Positions 19,820 to 28,738 are shown, counted from the first letter of the stretch. The stretch: 64,000 nucleotides of DNA from Streptomyces noursei (GCF_016917755.1 NZ_CP070326.1:4836001-4900000), one strand, 5' to 3'. The notes: a model not told the origin generated them from the sequence alone. Program-made: numbers and translations.

Positions 19820-21106
19820 TCACGACAGGAACGAGTTGATCTCGATCGTCTCGGTCCGGCCGGGGCCGACGCCGATCGCGGAGATCGGGGCGCCCGACAT
19901 CTCCTCCAGCGCCTTGACGTACGCCTGGGCGTTCTTCGGCAGGTCGGAGAAGGTCTTGGCCTGGGTGATGTCCTCGGACCAGCCCGGCAGCATCTCGTAG
20001 ATCGGCTTCGCGTGGTGGAAGTCGGTCTGGCTGTAGGGGAGTTCCTCGACGCGCTCGCCGTCGATCTCGTAGGCCACGCAGACCGGGATCTGCTCCCAGC
20101 CGGTGAGGACGTCGAGCTTGGTGAGGAAGAAGTCCGTCAGGCCGTTGACGCGGGTGGCGTAGCGGGCGATCACCGCGTCGAACCAGCCGCAGCGGCGGTC
20201 CCGGCCGGTGGTGACACCGCGCTCGCCGCCGATCCGGCGCAGCGCCTCGCCGTCCTCGTCGAACAGCTCGGTCGGGAACGGACCGGCGCCCACCCGGGTG
20301 GTGTACGCCTTGAGGATGCCGATGACCCGGCTGATCTTCGTGGGGCCGACGCCCGCACCCGTGCAGGCGCCGCCCGCGGTCGGGTTCGAGGAGGTGACGA
20401 AGGGGTACGTGCCGTGGTCGATGTCGAGCAGGGTGCCCTGCCCGCCCTCGAAGAGCACGACCTTGTCGTCGTCCAGGGCCTTGTTGAGGATCAGGGTGGT
20501 GTCGGCGACATAGCCCTTGATCTTGTCGGCGTAGCCCAGCAGCTCCTCGACGACCTGGCCGGCCTCGATGGCGCGGCGGTTGTAGAGCTTGGTGAGCAGC
20601 TGGTTCTTGACGTCGAGGGCCGCCTCGACCTTCTGGGTCAGGATCGACTCGTCGTAGAGGTCCTGGACCCGGATGCCGGTGCGGTTGATCTTGTCGGCGT
20701 AGGTCGGGCCGATGCCGCGGCCGGTGGTGCCGATCTTCCGCTTGCCGAGGAAGCGTTCCGTCACCTTGTCTGTGGTGATGTTGTACGGCGTGATCAGATG
20801 CGCGTTGCCACTCAACAGCAGCTTGGACGTGTCGACGCCGCGCTCGTTGAGTCCGCTCAGCTCGGAGAGCAGGACCGCCGGGTCGACGACGACGCCGTTG
20901 CCGATGACCGGGGTGCACCCCGGCGAGAGGATTCCGGAAGGGAGGAGGTGAAGTGCGTACTTCTGGTCGCCCACGACGACCGTGTGGCCGGCGTTGTTGC
21001 CGCCCTGATAACGCACGACATAGTCCACGGACCCACCGAGCAGATCGGTGGCCTTTCCCTTGCCCTCATCACCCCACTGAGCACCGAGCAGCACAAGTGC
21101 GGGCAC
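19820..21106 (-). CDS. purA: PurA, adenylosuccinate synthetase
   Basis: A 428-residue GTP-dependent enzyme that makes adenylosuccinate from IMP and aspartate, the first AMP-specific step. The N terminus LVLLGAQWGDEGKGKATDLL contains the P-loop and catalytic Asp; NAGHTVV, GRGIGPTYADK, and the C-terminal LPKNAQAYVKALEE are typical. GTG start at 21104-21106, preceded by GAAGGGG. It completes the set of purine genes in the window. Confidence 0.97.
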   Translation of the reverse strand: MPALVLLGAQWGDEGKGKATDLLGGSVDYVVRYQGGNNAGHTVVVGDQKYALHLLPSGILSPGCTPVIGNGVVVDPAVLLSELSGLNERGVDTSKLLLSGNAHLITPYNITTDKVTERFLGKRKIGTTGRGIGPTYADKINRTGIRVQDLYDESILTQKVEAALDVKNQLLTKLYNRRAIEAGQVVEELLGYADKIKGYVADTTLILNKALDDDKVVLFEGGQGTLLDIDHGTYPFVTSSNPTAGGACTGAGVGPTKISRVIGILKAYTTRVGAGPFPTELFDEDGEALRRIGGERGVTTGRDRRCGWFDAVIARYATRVNGLTDFFLTKLDVLTGWEQIPVCVAYEIDGERVEELPYSQTDFHHAKPIYEMLPGWSEDITQAKTFSDLPKNAQAYVKALEEMSGAPISAIGVGPGRTETIEINSFLS

Positions 21107-21221
21107 AGGCGTACACCCCTTCCGGGCGGGGCATGTCCAACGTGCGTGGATGGCGCGACGCCCGCGTGTTCACGCGTACGTCGTCGCCGGAGCCGTCGGA
21201 CCGGTGCCCCGGAATAGACGA

Positions 21222-21249
21222 AGCCCCTGGCGCAATAGCGCAAGGGGCT
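21222..21249. terminator. Hairpin between purA and the DGK-like gene
   Basis: AGCCCCT / AGGGGCT with an inner GGCGC-AATA-GCGC stem, in the leader of the rightward gene. It could be an upstream terminator or an attenuator-like structure. Confidence 0.4.
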
Positions 21250-21283
21250 CTTGCACCGAGATGCTACCTGAGGAAGGACCGAG

Positions 21284-22321
21284 GTGTCGGCGCAGTCTTC
21301 TGGGCACTCTCCCGCGGACTCCGTTCGGGGGTGCCCCCTGCTTGTGGTCATCGACCCGGTCGCCCGCAGGACGGACGGCGAATCCGTGCGAATCGCGAAG
21401 GACGTTCTGTGCGCCGGCGCAGGGGCGAAGATCTGCCTCCCGGAGGGCCCCGAGGAATTCGCCCAGGCGCTGGCCCGGCGCGGTCGGCGGCACCCGGTGG
21501 TGGTCGGCGACGACCGGGCGCTGCTGCGGGCGGTGAGCCTGCTCCACCGGGAGCGTGAGCTGGCCGGGGTGCCGCTGTCGATGGTGCCGGTGGGCCCGCC
21601 GGAGACGGTCGCGCTGAGCCGCGCACTGGGCGTCCCCACGGACGCGGTGGCCGCCGCACGGACCGTCCTGGACGGCGGGGAGCGGCCGATGGACCTGCTC
21701 ACGGACGACAGCGACGGCATCGTGCTGGGCGGGCTGCGGATCCCGTGCGGCGACGGAGCCGGGGGGCTGCCGGGGTACGCGGCGTACGGCGCGCCCGGGG
21801 AGCCGGCGGTGCACGGGGCGACGGGCGGGGTCGCCGGGTATCCGGGGCGGGCCGCGGCCCCCGGGGGCGCGGGGGCCGACGCGGCGGATCCGGGGCACCG
21901 GGCCTGGTGGAAGCCGGCCGCCCGGACCGCCCGTACGGCGCTGTCGCTGCTGGCCACGCCCGCGGCCGGCGGGGGCCGCCGGGGGCGGGTGCCCGCGCAG
22001 CGGCTGCGGCTGCGGATCGAGGCCGACGGGGCGCTGCTGGTGGATCTGGACCGGCCGGTGCGCGGGGTGTCGGTGGTGCCGGGCGCCGGCGACGGGGGCG
22101 ACGGGACCGACGACCCCGCGGGGCGGCCGGGCGGGCTGGCCGAGGTCGTCGTGCACTGGCCGGGCGAGGAGCGGCCGATACGGGTACGGGCACGGGCGGT
22201 GACGGTGTCCGGTGCGGACTTCCACTACCGAGCGGACGCGCTGGTCGGCGGGCCGGTGCGGACCCGGACGTGGACGGTGCAGCCGGGGGCCTGGCGGTTG
22301 CGGCTGCCGCGGCAGGAGTAG
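21284..22321 (+). CDS. Degenerate diacylglycerol-kinase-like protein
   Basis: 345 residues with the layout of the LCB5/DgkA catalytic family: LLVVIDPVAR at the start, then HPVVVGDDRALLRAVSLL where active kinases have GGDGT, and VPLSMVPVGPPETVALSRALGVP where they have PLGTGNDFAR. Both nucleotide-binding motifs are therefore lost. A Gly/Ala/Pro-rich linker (about 150-205) divides it from a beta-rich C-terminal part (RLRLRIEADGALLVDLDRPV). Annotation as an active kinase would be unsafe. GTG start at 21284 with GGAAGG six bases before it; divergent from purA. Confidence 0.7.
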   Translation: MSAQSSGHSPADSVRGCPLLVVIDPVARRTDGESVRIAKDVLCAGAGAKICLPEGPEEFAQALARRGRRHPVVVGDDRALLRAVSLLHRERELAGVPLSMVPVGPPETVALSRALGVPTDAVAAARTVLDGGERPMDLLTDDSDGIVLGGLRIPCGDGAGGLPGYAAYGAPGEPAVHGATGGVAGYPGRAAAPGGAGADAADPGHRAWWKPAARTARTALSLLATPAAGGGRRGRVPAQRLRLRIEADGALLVDLDRPVRGVSVVPGAGDGGDGTDDPAGRPGGLAEVVVHWPGEERPIRVRARAVTVSGADFHYRADALVGGPVRTRTWTVQPGAWRLRLPRQE

Positions 22322-22329
22322 GCGCGGGG

Positions 22330-22917
22330 TCAGCGCCGCGTGGCCGGGCCGTTCTCCCGCGACGTGCCACCGGCCGCCCACCGGGTGGGCCCGTCCGCCT
22401 CGTCCGCCTCGTCCGTGCGGAGCTTTCCGAGGTGGTCGCGCCAGCGCGCCATCATGCCGACGAGCTCGTGCTGCATGAACTCCGTGAAGGCCAGCGTCTC
22501 GCCGAGCCGGCGGCCGGCCGCGCTGTCCGGGCCGAGGCTGTCCACGCCCTCCCGGAGTACGTCCTCCCAGCGGGTCAGGATGCTGTCCCGGCGGGCCAGG
22601 GCCTCGTACCACTGGTCGCTGTGGACGCGGTAGCGGTCGCGCCGGGAACCGGGCTCGCGCTCGCGGCTGACCATGCCCACCTGGGAGAGGTAGCGGATCG
22701 CGCCGGAGACGGCCGCCGGGCTGACCTGGAGCCGTTCGCCCAGTTCGGCGGAGGTCAGGACGCCGGAGTCGGACGCCAGCAGGCAGGAGAAGACGCGGGC
22801 CGGCATCCGCTGCATCCCGGCGTCCACCATCTGCGCCGCGAAGCGCTCGACGAACGTCAGGACCGCCTCGTCGTCGCGGGCCGGCCGGCCCGCTCCCCGC
22901 TCGTACTGCTCGCTCAT
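22330..22917 (-). CDS. GbsR/MarR-family transcriptional regulator
   Basis: A 195-residue regulator with a winged helix at about 30-105 (MPARVFSCLLASDSGVLTSAELGERLQVSPAAVSGAIRYLSQVGMVSRERE). The C-terminal helices (AFTEFMQHELVGMMARWRDHL) probably dimerize. It is divergent from the ABC exporter genes with a 93-base spacer carrying an 18-base palindrome, so it most likely represses the exporter and itself. Confidence 0.87.
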   Translation of the reverse strand: MSEQYERGAGRPARDDEAVLTFVERFAAQMVDAGMQRMPARVFSCLLASDSGVLTSAELGERLQVSPAAVSGAIRYLSQVGMVSREREPGSRRDRYRVHSDQWYEALARRDSILTRWEDVLREGVDSLGPDSAAGRRLGETLAFTEFMQHELVGMMARWRDHLGKLRTDEADEADGPTRWAAGGTSRENGPATRR

Positions 22918-22973
22918 GTCCGCATCATCTCCCCTGTTCAGCGCAACATCTCCAACTTTATATGGTTTCTTAA

Positions 22974-22991
22974 CTTCACAAATTTATGAAG
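22974..22991. promoter_or_regulatory. Palindromic operator over the ABC exporter -35
   Basis: CTTCACAAATTTATGAAG, an 18-base palindrome with one mismatched pair in an AT-rich patch. It covers TTCACA (22975-22980), the -35 of the ABC promoter; binding would block transcription. The GbsR/MarR protein is the natural candidate. Confidence 0.65.
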
Positions 22992-23010
22992 CTAGCGTAC
23001 CTTCGAAATC
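22975..23010 (+). promoter_or_regulatory. Leaderless promoter of the ABC exporter operon
   Basis: TTCACA (22975-22980), 17 bases, TACCTT (22998-23003), seven bases, ATG (23011). No ribosome-binding site. The best-formed promoter of the leaderless group in this window. Confidence 0.7.
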
Positions 23011-24039
23011 ATGACGAAGGCGATCCCTCCCTTCCCCGCGATCCGGGTGGCCGGCCTCCGCAAGTCCTTCGGCCGGACCCACGCGCTGGACGGCCTCGAC
23101 CTCCGCGTCGAGCCCGGTGAGGTGCACGGCTTCCTCGGGCCCAACGGGGCGGGGAAGTCCACCACCATCCGCGTCCTGCTGGGGCTGCTGCGCTCCGACG
23201 GCGGCACCGCACAGGTCCTCGGCAAGGACCCCTGGCACTCCGCCGTCGAGATCCACCGCCACGTCGCCTACGTCCCCGGTGACGTCACCCTGTGGCGCAA
23301 TCTCTCCGGCGGCGAGGTCATCGACCTCTACGGGCGGCTGCATCGAGGCAGCGGCGCGAAGCGCCCCCCGTGGAGGGGTGGCGGCGGGCGACGGGCGGGC
23401 CTGGACGCCACCCGGCGGGACGAGCTGCTGGAGCGCTTCGAGCTCGACCCCACGAAGAAGGGACGCACCTACTCCAAGGGCAACCGCCAGAAGGTCGCCC
23501 TGGTCGCCGCCTTCGCCTCCGACGTCGACCTGCTGATCCTCGACGAGCCGACCTCCGGGCTGGACCCGCTGATGGAGGAGGTCTTCCAGAGCTGCGTCGC
23601 CGAGGAGCGCGACCGCGGCCGCACCGTCCTGCTCTCCAGCCATGTGCTGTCCGAGGTCGAGGCGCTCTGCGACCGCGTCAGCATCATCCGCAAGGGCCGC
23701 ACCGTCGAATCCGGCTCCCTGGGGGAGCTGCGCCACCTGACCCGGACCACCGTCGTCGCCGAGCTGGCCGGCCCGCCGGCCGGACTCGACGGGCTGCCCG
23801 GGGTCCACGGCCTCACCGTCCAGCCGCTCCAGGGCGGCCCGGCCTGCCGGGTCCGGCTCCAGGCCGACACCGACCGGCTGGGCGCGGTGCTCGGCCCGCT
23901 CGGCGCGGCCGGCCTGCGCAGCCTCACCAGTACCCCGCCCACCCTGGAGGAGCTCTTCCTCCGCCACTATCAGGACGACCTGCGCCCCGACGCCGGCCAA
24001 CAGGACGGCGCCCGGCCCGCGGGGACGGTCGCCCGATGA
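23011..24039 (+). CDS. ABC exporter ATP-binding protein
   Basis: A 342-residue ATPase of the type coupled to polyketide/antibiotic-export permeases. Walker A is GPNGAGKST, Walker B LLILDEP followed by TSGLDP; the signature is YSKGNRQK rather than LSGGQ, as usual in this subfamily. There is an extra basic Gly/Arg stretch (RGSGAKRPPWRGGGGRRAG, about 111-130) between the helical domain strands, probably a loop expansion. Its stop overlaps the permease start as ATGA (24036-24039). Confidence 0.92.
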   Translation: MTKAIPPFPAIRVAGLRKSFGRTHALDGLDLRVEPGEVHGFLGPNGAGKSTTIRVLLGLLRSDGGTAQVLGKDPWHSAVEIHRHVAYVPGDVTLWRNLSGGEVIDLYGRLHRGSGAKRPPWRGGGGRRAGLDATRRDELLERFELDPTKKGRTYSKGNRQKVALVAAFASDVDLLILDEPTSGLDPLMEEVFQSCVAEERDRGRTVLLSSHVLSEVEALCDRVSIIRKGRTVESGSLGELRHLTRTTVVAELAGPPAGLDGLPGVHGLTVQPLQGGPACRVRLQADTDRLGAVLGPLGAAGLRSLTSTPPTLEELFLRHYQDDLRPDAGQQDGARPAGTVAR

Positions 24040-25673
24040 GCGCCCTGGTCGCGCCCGCCGCCGTCCGCCCGGGCGATCCGCGCCATCTGGCGGGCACCGG
24101 CACCCTGCTGCGCCTGGCGCTGCGCCGCGACCGGCTGATGATCCCGGTCTGGGTGCTGCTCCTCGGCCTCTCCGTCGTCGCCACCGGTCCGTCCTTCGCG
24201 TCGCTCTACGACACCGCCACCAAGCGCGCCGAGCTGGCCGCGTCGATGAACGCCAACGGCTCGCTGCGGGCGCTGTACGGACCGGTCTTCGGCGACTCCC
24301 TCGGCGGTCTCGTCGCCTGGCGGATGGCCGGGTTCGGGGCGGTGCTGGCGGCCGTGATGAGCCTGCTGATCGTCATCCGGCACACCCGCGAAGAGGAGGA
24401 GGCCGGCCGCCAGGAGCTGCTCTCCGCCGCCGTGGTGGGCCGGCGGGCGCCGCTGACCGCAGCCCTGCTGGCGGCCCTGGTCGCGGACGCCGGGGTCGCC
24501 GTGCTGACCGCCGCCGGGCTCGCCGCGTCCGGCCGGCCGGTGGGCGGATCGCTGGCCCTGGGCGTCGCGATCGGCGGCACCGGCCTGCTCTTCGCCGCCC
24601 TGGCCGCGATCGCCGCCCAACTGACCGAGAGCGCCCGCTTGGCCAAGGGGCTGACCGGCGCGGTCCTGGGCGCCGCCTTCGCGCTGCGCGCCGCCGGCGA
24701 CGCATCCGCCGACGGCGGCTCCCCGCTCACCTGGCTCTCCCCCATCGGCTGGGCACAGCACCTGCGCGCCTACGCCGGCGAACGCTGGTGGGTGGTCCTG
24801 CTCCTCGCCGCCACGACGGCGCTGGCGACCGCGGCGGCCTACGCCCTGACCGCCCGTCGCGACCTGGGGATGAGCTTCCTGCCGGCCCGCCCCGGCCCGG
24901 CCCGGGCGCCGCGCTCGCTCGGCGGGCCCACGGGCCTGGCCTGGCGGCTGCAGCGGACCACCCTGGCGGGCTGGACGGCCGGTCTCGCGCTCGCCGGCGC
25001 GGTGTTCGGCGGGATCGCCAAGGGGGCCGCGAGCCTGGTCGACGGCAATCAGCGGACCCGGGAGATCTTCGAGCGGCTCGGCGGACAGCAGTCCCTGACG
25101 GACGCCTTCCTGGCCTCGATCACCGGCCTGCTCGGCATGGTCGCGGCGCTCTACGCGGTGGGCGCGGTGCTCCGGATGCGCGCCGAGGAGACCGGCGGTC
25201 GCGCCGAGCCGGTCCTGGCGGGCGCGGTGGGCCGGCTGCGCTGGGCGGGCGGCCATCTGGTCATCGCGCTGGTGGGCACGGCCGTGGTGCTGGCCGCCGC
25301 CGGCCTGACCCTGGGGATCGCCTACGGCGCCTCGGTCGGCGATGTCGCCGGCGGCACCGGCCGGGTGCTGGCCGCGACGCTCGCCCAGGTCCCGGCGGTG
25401 TGGACGCTCGCCGCGGTGGCGATGGCCGTGCTCGGCCTGCTGCCCCGGGCCGCCGGCGCGGTCTGGGCGCTGACCGGCGGCTGCCTCGCCCTCGGCTGGT
25501 TCGGCCCGGTGCTGCGGCTGCCGCAGTGGGCGCTGGACCTCTCGCCGTACGGTCACCTGCCCAAGCTGCCCGGCGGGGCGGTGACGGCCGCGCCGTTCCT
25601 GTGGCTGACGGCCCTGTCGGTGGTCCTGATATCCGCCGGTCTGGTCGGGCTGCGCCGCCGCGACATCGGGTGA
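24036..25673 (+). CDS. ABC exporter permease (COG3559-type)
   Basis: A 545-residue permease with about 12 transmembrane segments in two homologous halves separated by LTARRDLGMSFLPARPGPARAPRSL. Both halves contain the RHTREEEEAGRQELLSA / RMRAEETGGRAEPVLAGAV motif, typical of exporters of polyketide antibiotics. Translationally coupled to the ATPase. The substrate is unknown; under GbsR/MarR control it may be a drug-efflux or lipid-related pump. Confidence 0.88.
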   Translation: MSALVAPAAVRPGDPRHLAGTGTLLRLALRRDRLMIPVWVLLLGLSVVATGPSFASLYDTATKRAELAASMNANGSLRALYGPVFGDSLGGLVAWRMAGFGAVLAAVMSLLIVIRHTREEEEAGRQELLSAAVVGRRAPLTAALLAALVADAGVAVLTAAGLAASGRPVGGSLALGVAIGGTGLLFAALAAIAAQLTESARLAKGLTGAVLGAAFALRAAGDASADGGSPLTWLSPIGWAQHLRAYAGERWWVVLLLAATTALATAAAYALTARRDLGMSFLPARPGPARAPRSLGGPTGLAWRLQRTTLAGWTAGLALAGAVFGGIAKGAASLVDGNQRTREIFERLGGQQSLTDAFLASITGLLGMVAALYAVGAVLRMRAEETGGRAEPVLAGAVGRLRWAGGHLVIALVGTAVVLAAAGLTLGIAYGASVGDVAGGTGRVLAATLAQVPAVWTLAAVAMAVLGLLPRAAGAVWALTGGCLALGWFGPVLRLPQWALDLSPYGHLPKLPGGAVTAAPFLWLTALSVVLISAGLVGLRRRDIG

Positions 25674-25674
25674 G

Positions 25675-25714
25675 ATCAGCTGACATCTGCTGACATCGAT
25701 TGACCTCAGCTGAC
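25675..25714. repeat. Four tandem decamers after the ABC permease
   Basis: ATCAGCTGAC, ATCTGCTGAC, ATCGATTGAC, CTCAGCTGAC: four 10-base units in direct repeat, starting two bases past the permease stop. Each ends in TGAC and the period matches one helical turn. Function unknown. Confidence 0.6.
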
Positions 25715-25740
25715 GCCGGCCGGTGCCGGCCGCCCCGGTC

Positions 25741-25778
25741 GTGCGCCGTCGGAGCCGTAGCGGACTCCGGCGGCGCAC
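25741..25778. terminator. Terminator between the ABC permease and the response regulator
   Basis: Stem GTGCGCCGTCGGAG / CTCCGGCGGCGCAC with one mismatch, between two convergent genes; probably bidirectional. Confidence 0.55.
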
Positions 25779-25839
25779 TGTGGTCGACGGCGACGCCGTC
25801 CACAGGGTGTGGACAGCGTCGGAGTGGGCGGCGCCGTCG

Positions 25840-26496
25840 TCAGCCGCCCGGTGTCACCAGCCGCGCCTCGTAGGCGAAGACCGCCGCCTGGGTGCGGTCG
25901 CGCAGCCCCAGCTTCACCAGGATCCGGCTGACATGCGTCTTCACCGTCGACTCGGCGACCACGAGATGGGCGGCGATCTCGCCGTTGGACAGGCCCTGGG
26001 CCACCAGCACCAGGACCTCGGTCTCCCGTTCCGTCAGATCGCCGATGCGCTCCTGCGCCGGTGCGCGCGGCGAGCCCAGCCGGGAGAACTCGTTGATCAG
26101 GCGCTTGGTGACGGTGGGGGCGAGCAGCGCCTCCCCGGCGGCGACGATCCGCACGCCCTCGGCGAGCTGGCCGGCCGAGGCGTCCTTGAGCAGGAAGCCG
26201 CTGGCCCCGGCCCGCAGCGCCTGGTAGACGTACTCGTCCAGGTCGAAGGTGGTCAGCACCAGCACCTTGGCGTCCGCGTCGGCGGCGACGATCTCGCGGG
26301 TCGCCTCCAGGCCGTTCATCTCCGGCATCCGGATGTCCATCAGGACGACGTCCGGCTTGAGCAGCGCGACCTTCTGCACCGCCTGCCGGCCGTCCACGGC
26401 CTCGCCGATCACCTCGATGTCCGGCATGGCGTTGAGCAGCACGGAGAAGCCCTCGCGGACCATCACCTGGTCGTCGACGATCAGTACCCGGATCAT
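25840..26496 (-). CDS. NarL/LuxR-type response regulator
   Basis: 218 residues: receiver domain at 1-120 with Asp8/Asp9, phospho-acceptor Asp54 (VVLMDIRMPEMNG) and KDAS (Lys/Asp near 158 in the later helix), then a GerE helix-turn-helix (LTERETEVLVLVAQGLSNGEIAAHLVVAESTVKTHVSRILVKL). Its ATG overlaps the histidine-kinase stop as ATGA (26493-26496), so the pair is co-translated. Target genes are not identifiable. Confidence 0.93.
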   Translation of the reverse strand: MIRVLIVDDQVMVREGFSVLLNAMPDIEVIGEAVDGRQAVQKVALLKPDVVLMDIRMPEMNGLEATREIVAADADAKVLVLTTFDLDEYVYQALRAGASGFLLKDASAGQLAEGVRIVAAGEALLAPTVTKRLINEFSRLGSPRAPAQERIGDLTERETEVLVLVAQGLSNGEIAAHLVVAESTVKTHVSRILVKLGLRDRTQAAVFAYEARLVTPGG

Positions 26497-27860
26497 GCTC
26501 CGTTCCCGCCCCTCGCGGTCTCCGCCGCCGTGTTCGCCGCCGGTAGGAAGGCCGCGACCTCGAAGCCGCCTTCCTCGGTGGCGTCGGCCGTCATCTCACC
26601 ACCGAGCATCTGCACCCGCTCCCGCATGCCGAGCAGCCCGTGGCCGGCGCCCGGCGACGGCTTGGCGAGCCGGCTCGGGGGACCGTTGACGATCCGCAGC
26701 CCGATCCCGCCCAGGACGTAGGAGATCTCCACCCGTGCGTCCGCGCCGGGCGAGTGGCGCAGCGCGTTGCTCAGCGCCTCCTGCACGATCCGGTACGCCG
26801 ACAGCTCCACGCCCTGCGGCAGCGGCCGGGCGGCCCCGGTGACCACCGACTCGACGGTCAGCCCGGCGCCCCGGACACTGTCCAGCAGCGCGTCCAGGCT
26901 GGCCAGCGTCGGCTGCGGGGCCTCCGGGTCGCGTTCGGCGAAGGCGTCCGGGTCCTCGGAGCGGACCACGCCGAGGATGCGGCGGAGTTCGGTGAGCGCC
27001 GCGACGGCGTTCTCCCGGATGGTGGCGAAGGACTTGGCGAGCTCGGGCGGCGGGTCGGTGACCCGGTACGGTGCGGCCTCGGCCTGAATGGCGATCACCG
27101 ACATATGGTGCGCCACCACGTCGTGCAGCTCCCGGGCGATCAGCGCGCGCTCCTCCAGCAGGGTGCGGCGGGAGCGCTCCTCGGCGGTGACGCTGCGGGT
27201 CTCGACGACCTGCCTGCGCTCCTCCCGCCAGGCCCGGACCGCGGCGACGGAGACCAGGACGACGGCGGAGAAGAACGCCACCGGCGGCATGTCGCCCAGC
27301 GCACCGTTCCGGACGAGTACCGACACCACCGAGCCCAGCCCGAACGTGACCACCCACATCTCCACGGCCAGCCGCGGCCGGGTGCGCAGCACCACCAGCG
27401 CCATCACGGCCAGGTGGACGACGAAGGCGGAGCCCCAGACATTGGCGTACGACGAGAAGAACTGGGCGCCGATCGACTCCACGACGAACGCCAGCAGCGA
27501 CAGCCAGAAGGCGCCCACCGGCCGGGAGAGGACCAGCACCGGCGGCACCGCCATCATCAGCGCAAGGACGACGTCCAGCATCTGCCGCGGTGCGCTGGCG
27601 CCGTAACCGGGCCCGACGGACCCCAGGAAGATGCAGGCCGCGAGGAAGGCGACGGCGCCGTGGGGGAGCCAGCGGGCCCAGCGCCGGGCCCGCTCCGGCA
27701 GCCATGACAGCCGCCGCGCCAGCTTGGCGTCGTCCAGTGGCGGAAGCGGGCGGAAGGCGAAGGCACCGACGAACAGGTCCTGGCGCACGGTGTGCAGCAC
27801 GCCGTGGACTATCCGCGCCTCCGAGTGCAGGTCGCCCTGCCTCTGAGTCGTCTTGTTCAC
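26493..27860 (-). CDS. Sensor histidine kinase (HisKA_3 type)
   Basis: 455 residues from the GTG at 27858-27860. About five hydrophobic segments (roughly 65-210) make a membrane sensor without a large outside domain. HisKA_3 follows with ERALIARELHDVVAHHMSVI (His246) and an ATPase with NALRHSPGA and GHGLLGMRERVQMLGG. Partner of the response regulator by overlap. The upstream frame is open to 27992, but TACCGT sits exactly seven bases before the chosen GTG and there is no ribosome-binding site, which points to a leaderless start. Confidence 0.88.
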   Translation of the reverse strand: MNKTTQRQGDLHSEARIVHGVLHTVRQDLFVGAFAFRPLPPLDDAKLARRLSWLPERARRWARWLPHGAVAFLAACIFLGSVGPGYGASAPRQMLDVVLALMMAVPPVLVLSRPVGAFWLSLLAFVVESIGAQFFSSYANVWGSAFVVHLAVMALVVLRTRPRLAVEMWVVTFGLGSVVSVLVRNGALGDMPPVAFFSAVVLVSVAAVRAWREERRQVVETRSVTAEERSRRTLLEERALIARELHDVVAHHMSVIAIQAEAAPYRVTDPPPELAKSFATIRENAVAALTELRRILGVVRSEDPDAFAERDPEAPQPTLASLDALLDSVRGAGLTVESVVTGAARPLPQGVELSAYRIVQEALSNALRHSPGADARVEISYVLGGIGLRIVNGPPSRLAKPSPGAGHGLLGMRERVQMLGGEMTADATEEGGFEVAAFLPAANTAAETARGGNGA

Positions 27861-27873
27861 GCACACCACGGTA
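27861..27873 (-). promoter_or_regulatory. Leaderless promoter of the two-component operon
   Basis: TACCGT (27873-27868) plus seven bases to the GTG at 27860. No recognisable -35. Confidence 0.5.
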
Positions 27874-27934
27874 ATCAGCAACGGCCCGCCGGGCGTCCCC
27901 ACCGAAGCGGATCTGCCGGCGTCCGTCTCAAGTA

Positions 27935-28738
27935 CTACGCGGCGCCGTCGGGCCCCGCGCCCGCCGTCCCCGCGGAGGTCGGACCGCCGCACAGCAGCCC
28001 GAGCAGGGTGCGGAAGGCGTCGGTGCCGGGCGTCAGCGGGGCGTAGTGGCCGGTGCCGGGCAGTTCGCGCAGCGCGGTGGCGGCGGGGTGCGCGGCGGCG
28101 TAGCGACGGGAGAGGTCCGGCGGGACGTCGGGGTCGGCGGTGCCGTGCAGCAGCGTGACGGGGACGCCGGCGGGCGGGTGGCGGACCGGGTCGGCGTCGG
28201 CCAGCCGCCCGGCGAAACCGGGCCCGGCGCCGAGCAGCTCGGCCACCGCGCCGCCGCTGAGCCCCAGCTCGTGGGCGCGGGCGAGGTCGGCGACGGGGGC
28301 CACGGCGACGACCCGGGTGACCGGGCCGGGGTGGGCGGCGGCGAGCAGCGCGAGATGGCCGCCCGCGGAGTGCCCGACGAGCACCAGCTCACGGGGCGGG
28401 CCGCCGGGCGCCGCCCCGGCGGCGGTCGCGGTCGCGACGGCCGCCGTGACGTCCTGGAACGTCTGCGGCGCACCGCCGCCCGCACCGACCCTGCGGTATT
28501 CGGCGAGCGCGACCGGCAGCCCGCGCCGGGCCAGCTCCGCCGCGCACGGCGAGAGATGGCGCCGGTCGTACGCGGCCCGCCAGAACCCGCCGTGCAGCAG
28601 GACGACGAGGGGCCCGGTCCCCGGCCACCGCCCGTACAGGTCCACGACCTGGTCCGGGTGCGGGCCGTAGGCGACCGTGCGGTCCGGCGCCACCGGGGCG
28701 AGCCCCAGCAGCGCCGCCTCCTCGTCCGCCGCGCTCAC
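27935..28738 (-). CDS. kynB: Alpha/beta hydrolase, probable kynurenine formamidase
   Basis: 267 residues with HGGFWRAAYDRR (oxyanion hole) and GHSAGGHLALL (nucleophile Ser), then LHGTADPDVPP (Asp) and GTGHYAPL (His), so the triad is complete. The HGGFW motif is typical of eukaryote-like arylformamidases, and the gene closes an operon with tryptophan 2,3-dioxygenase and kynureninase, so hydrolysis of N-formylkynurenine is the natural role. The gene name is by function; it is not the metal-dependent KynB family. GTG start overlapping the kynU stop (GTGA, 28735-28738). Confidence 0.78.
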   Translation of the reverse strand: MSAADEEAALLGLAPVAPDRTVAYGPHPDQVVDLYGRWPGTGPLVVLLHGGFWRAAYDRRHLSPCAAELARRGLPVALAEYRRVGAGGGAPQTFQDVTAAVATATAAGAAPGGPPRELVLVGHSAGGHLALLAAAHPGPVTRVVAVAPVADLARAHELGLSGGAVAELLGAGPGFAGRLADADPVRHPPAGVPVTLLHGTADPDVPPDLSRRYAAAHPAATALRELPGTGHYAPLTPGTDAFRTLLGLLCGGPTSAGTAGAGPDGAA

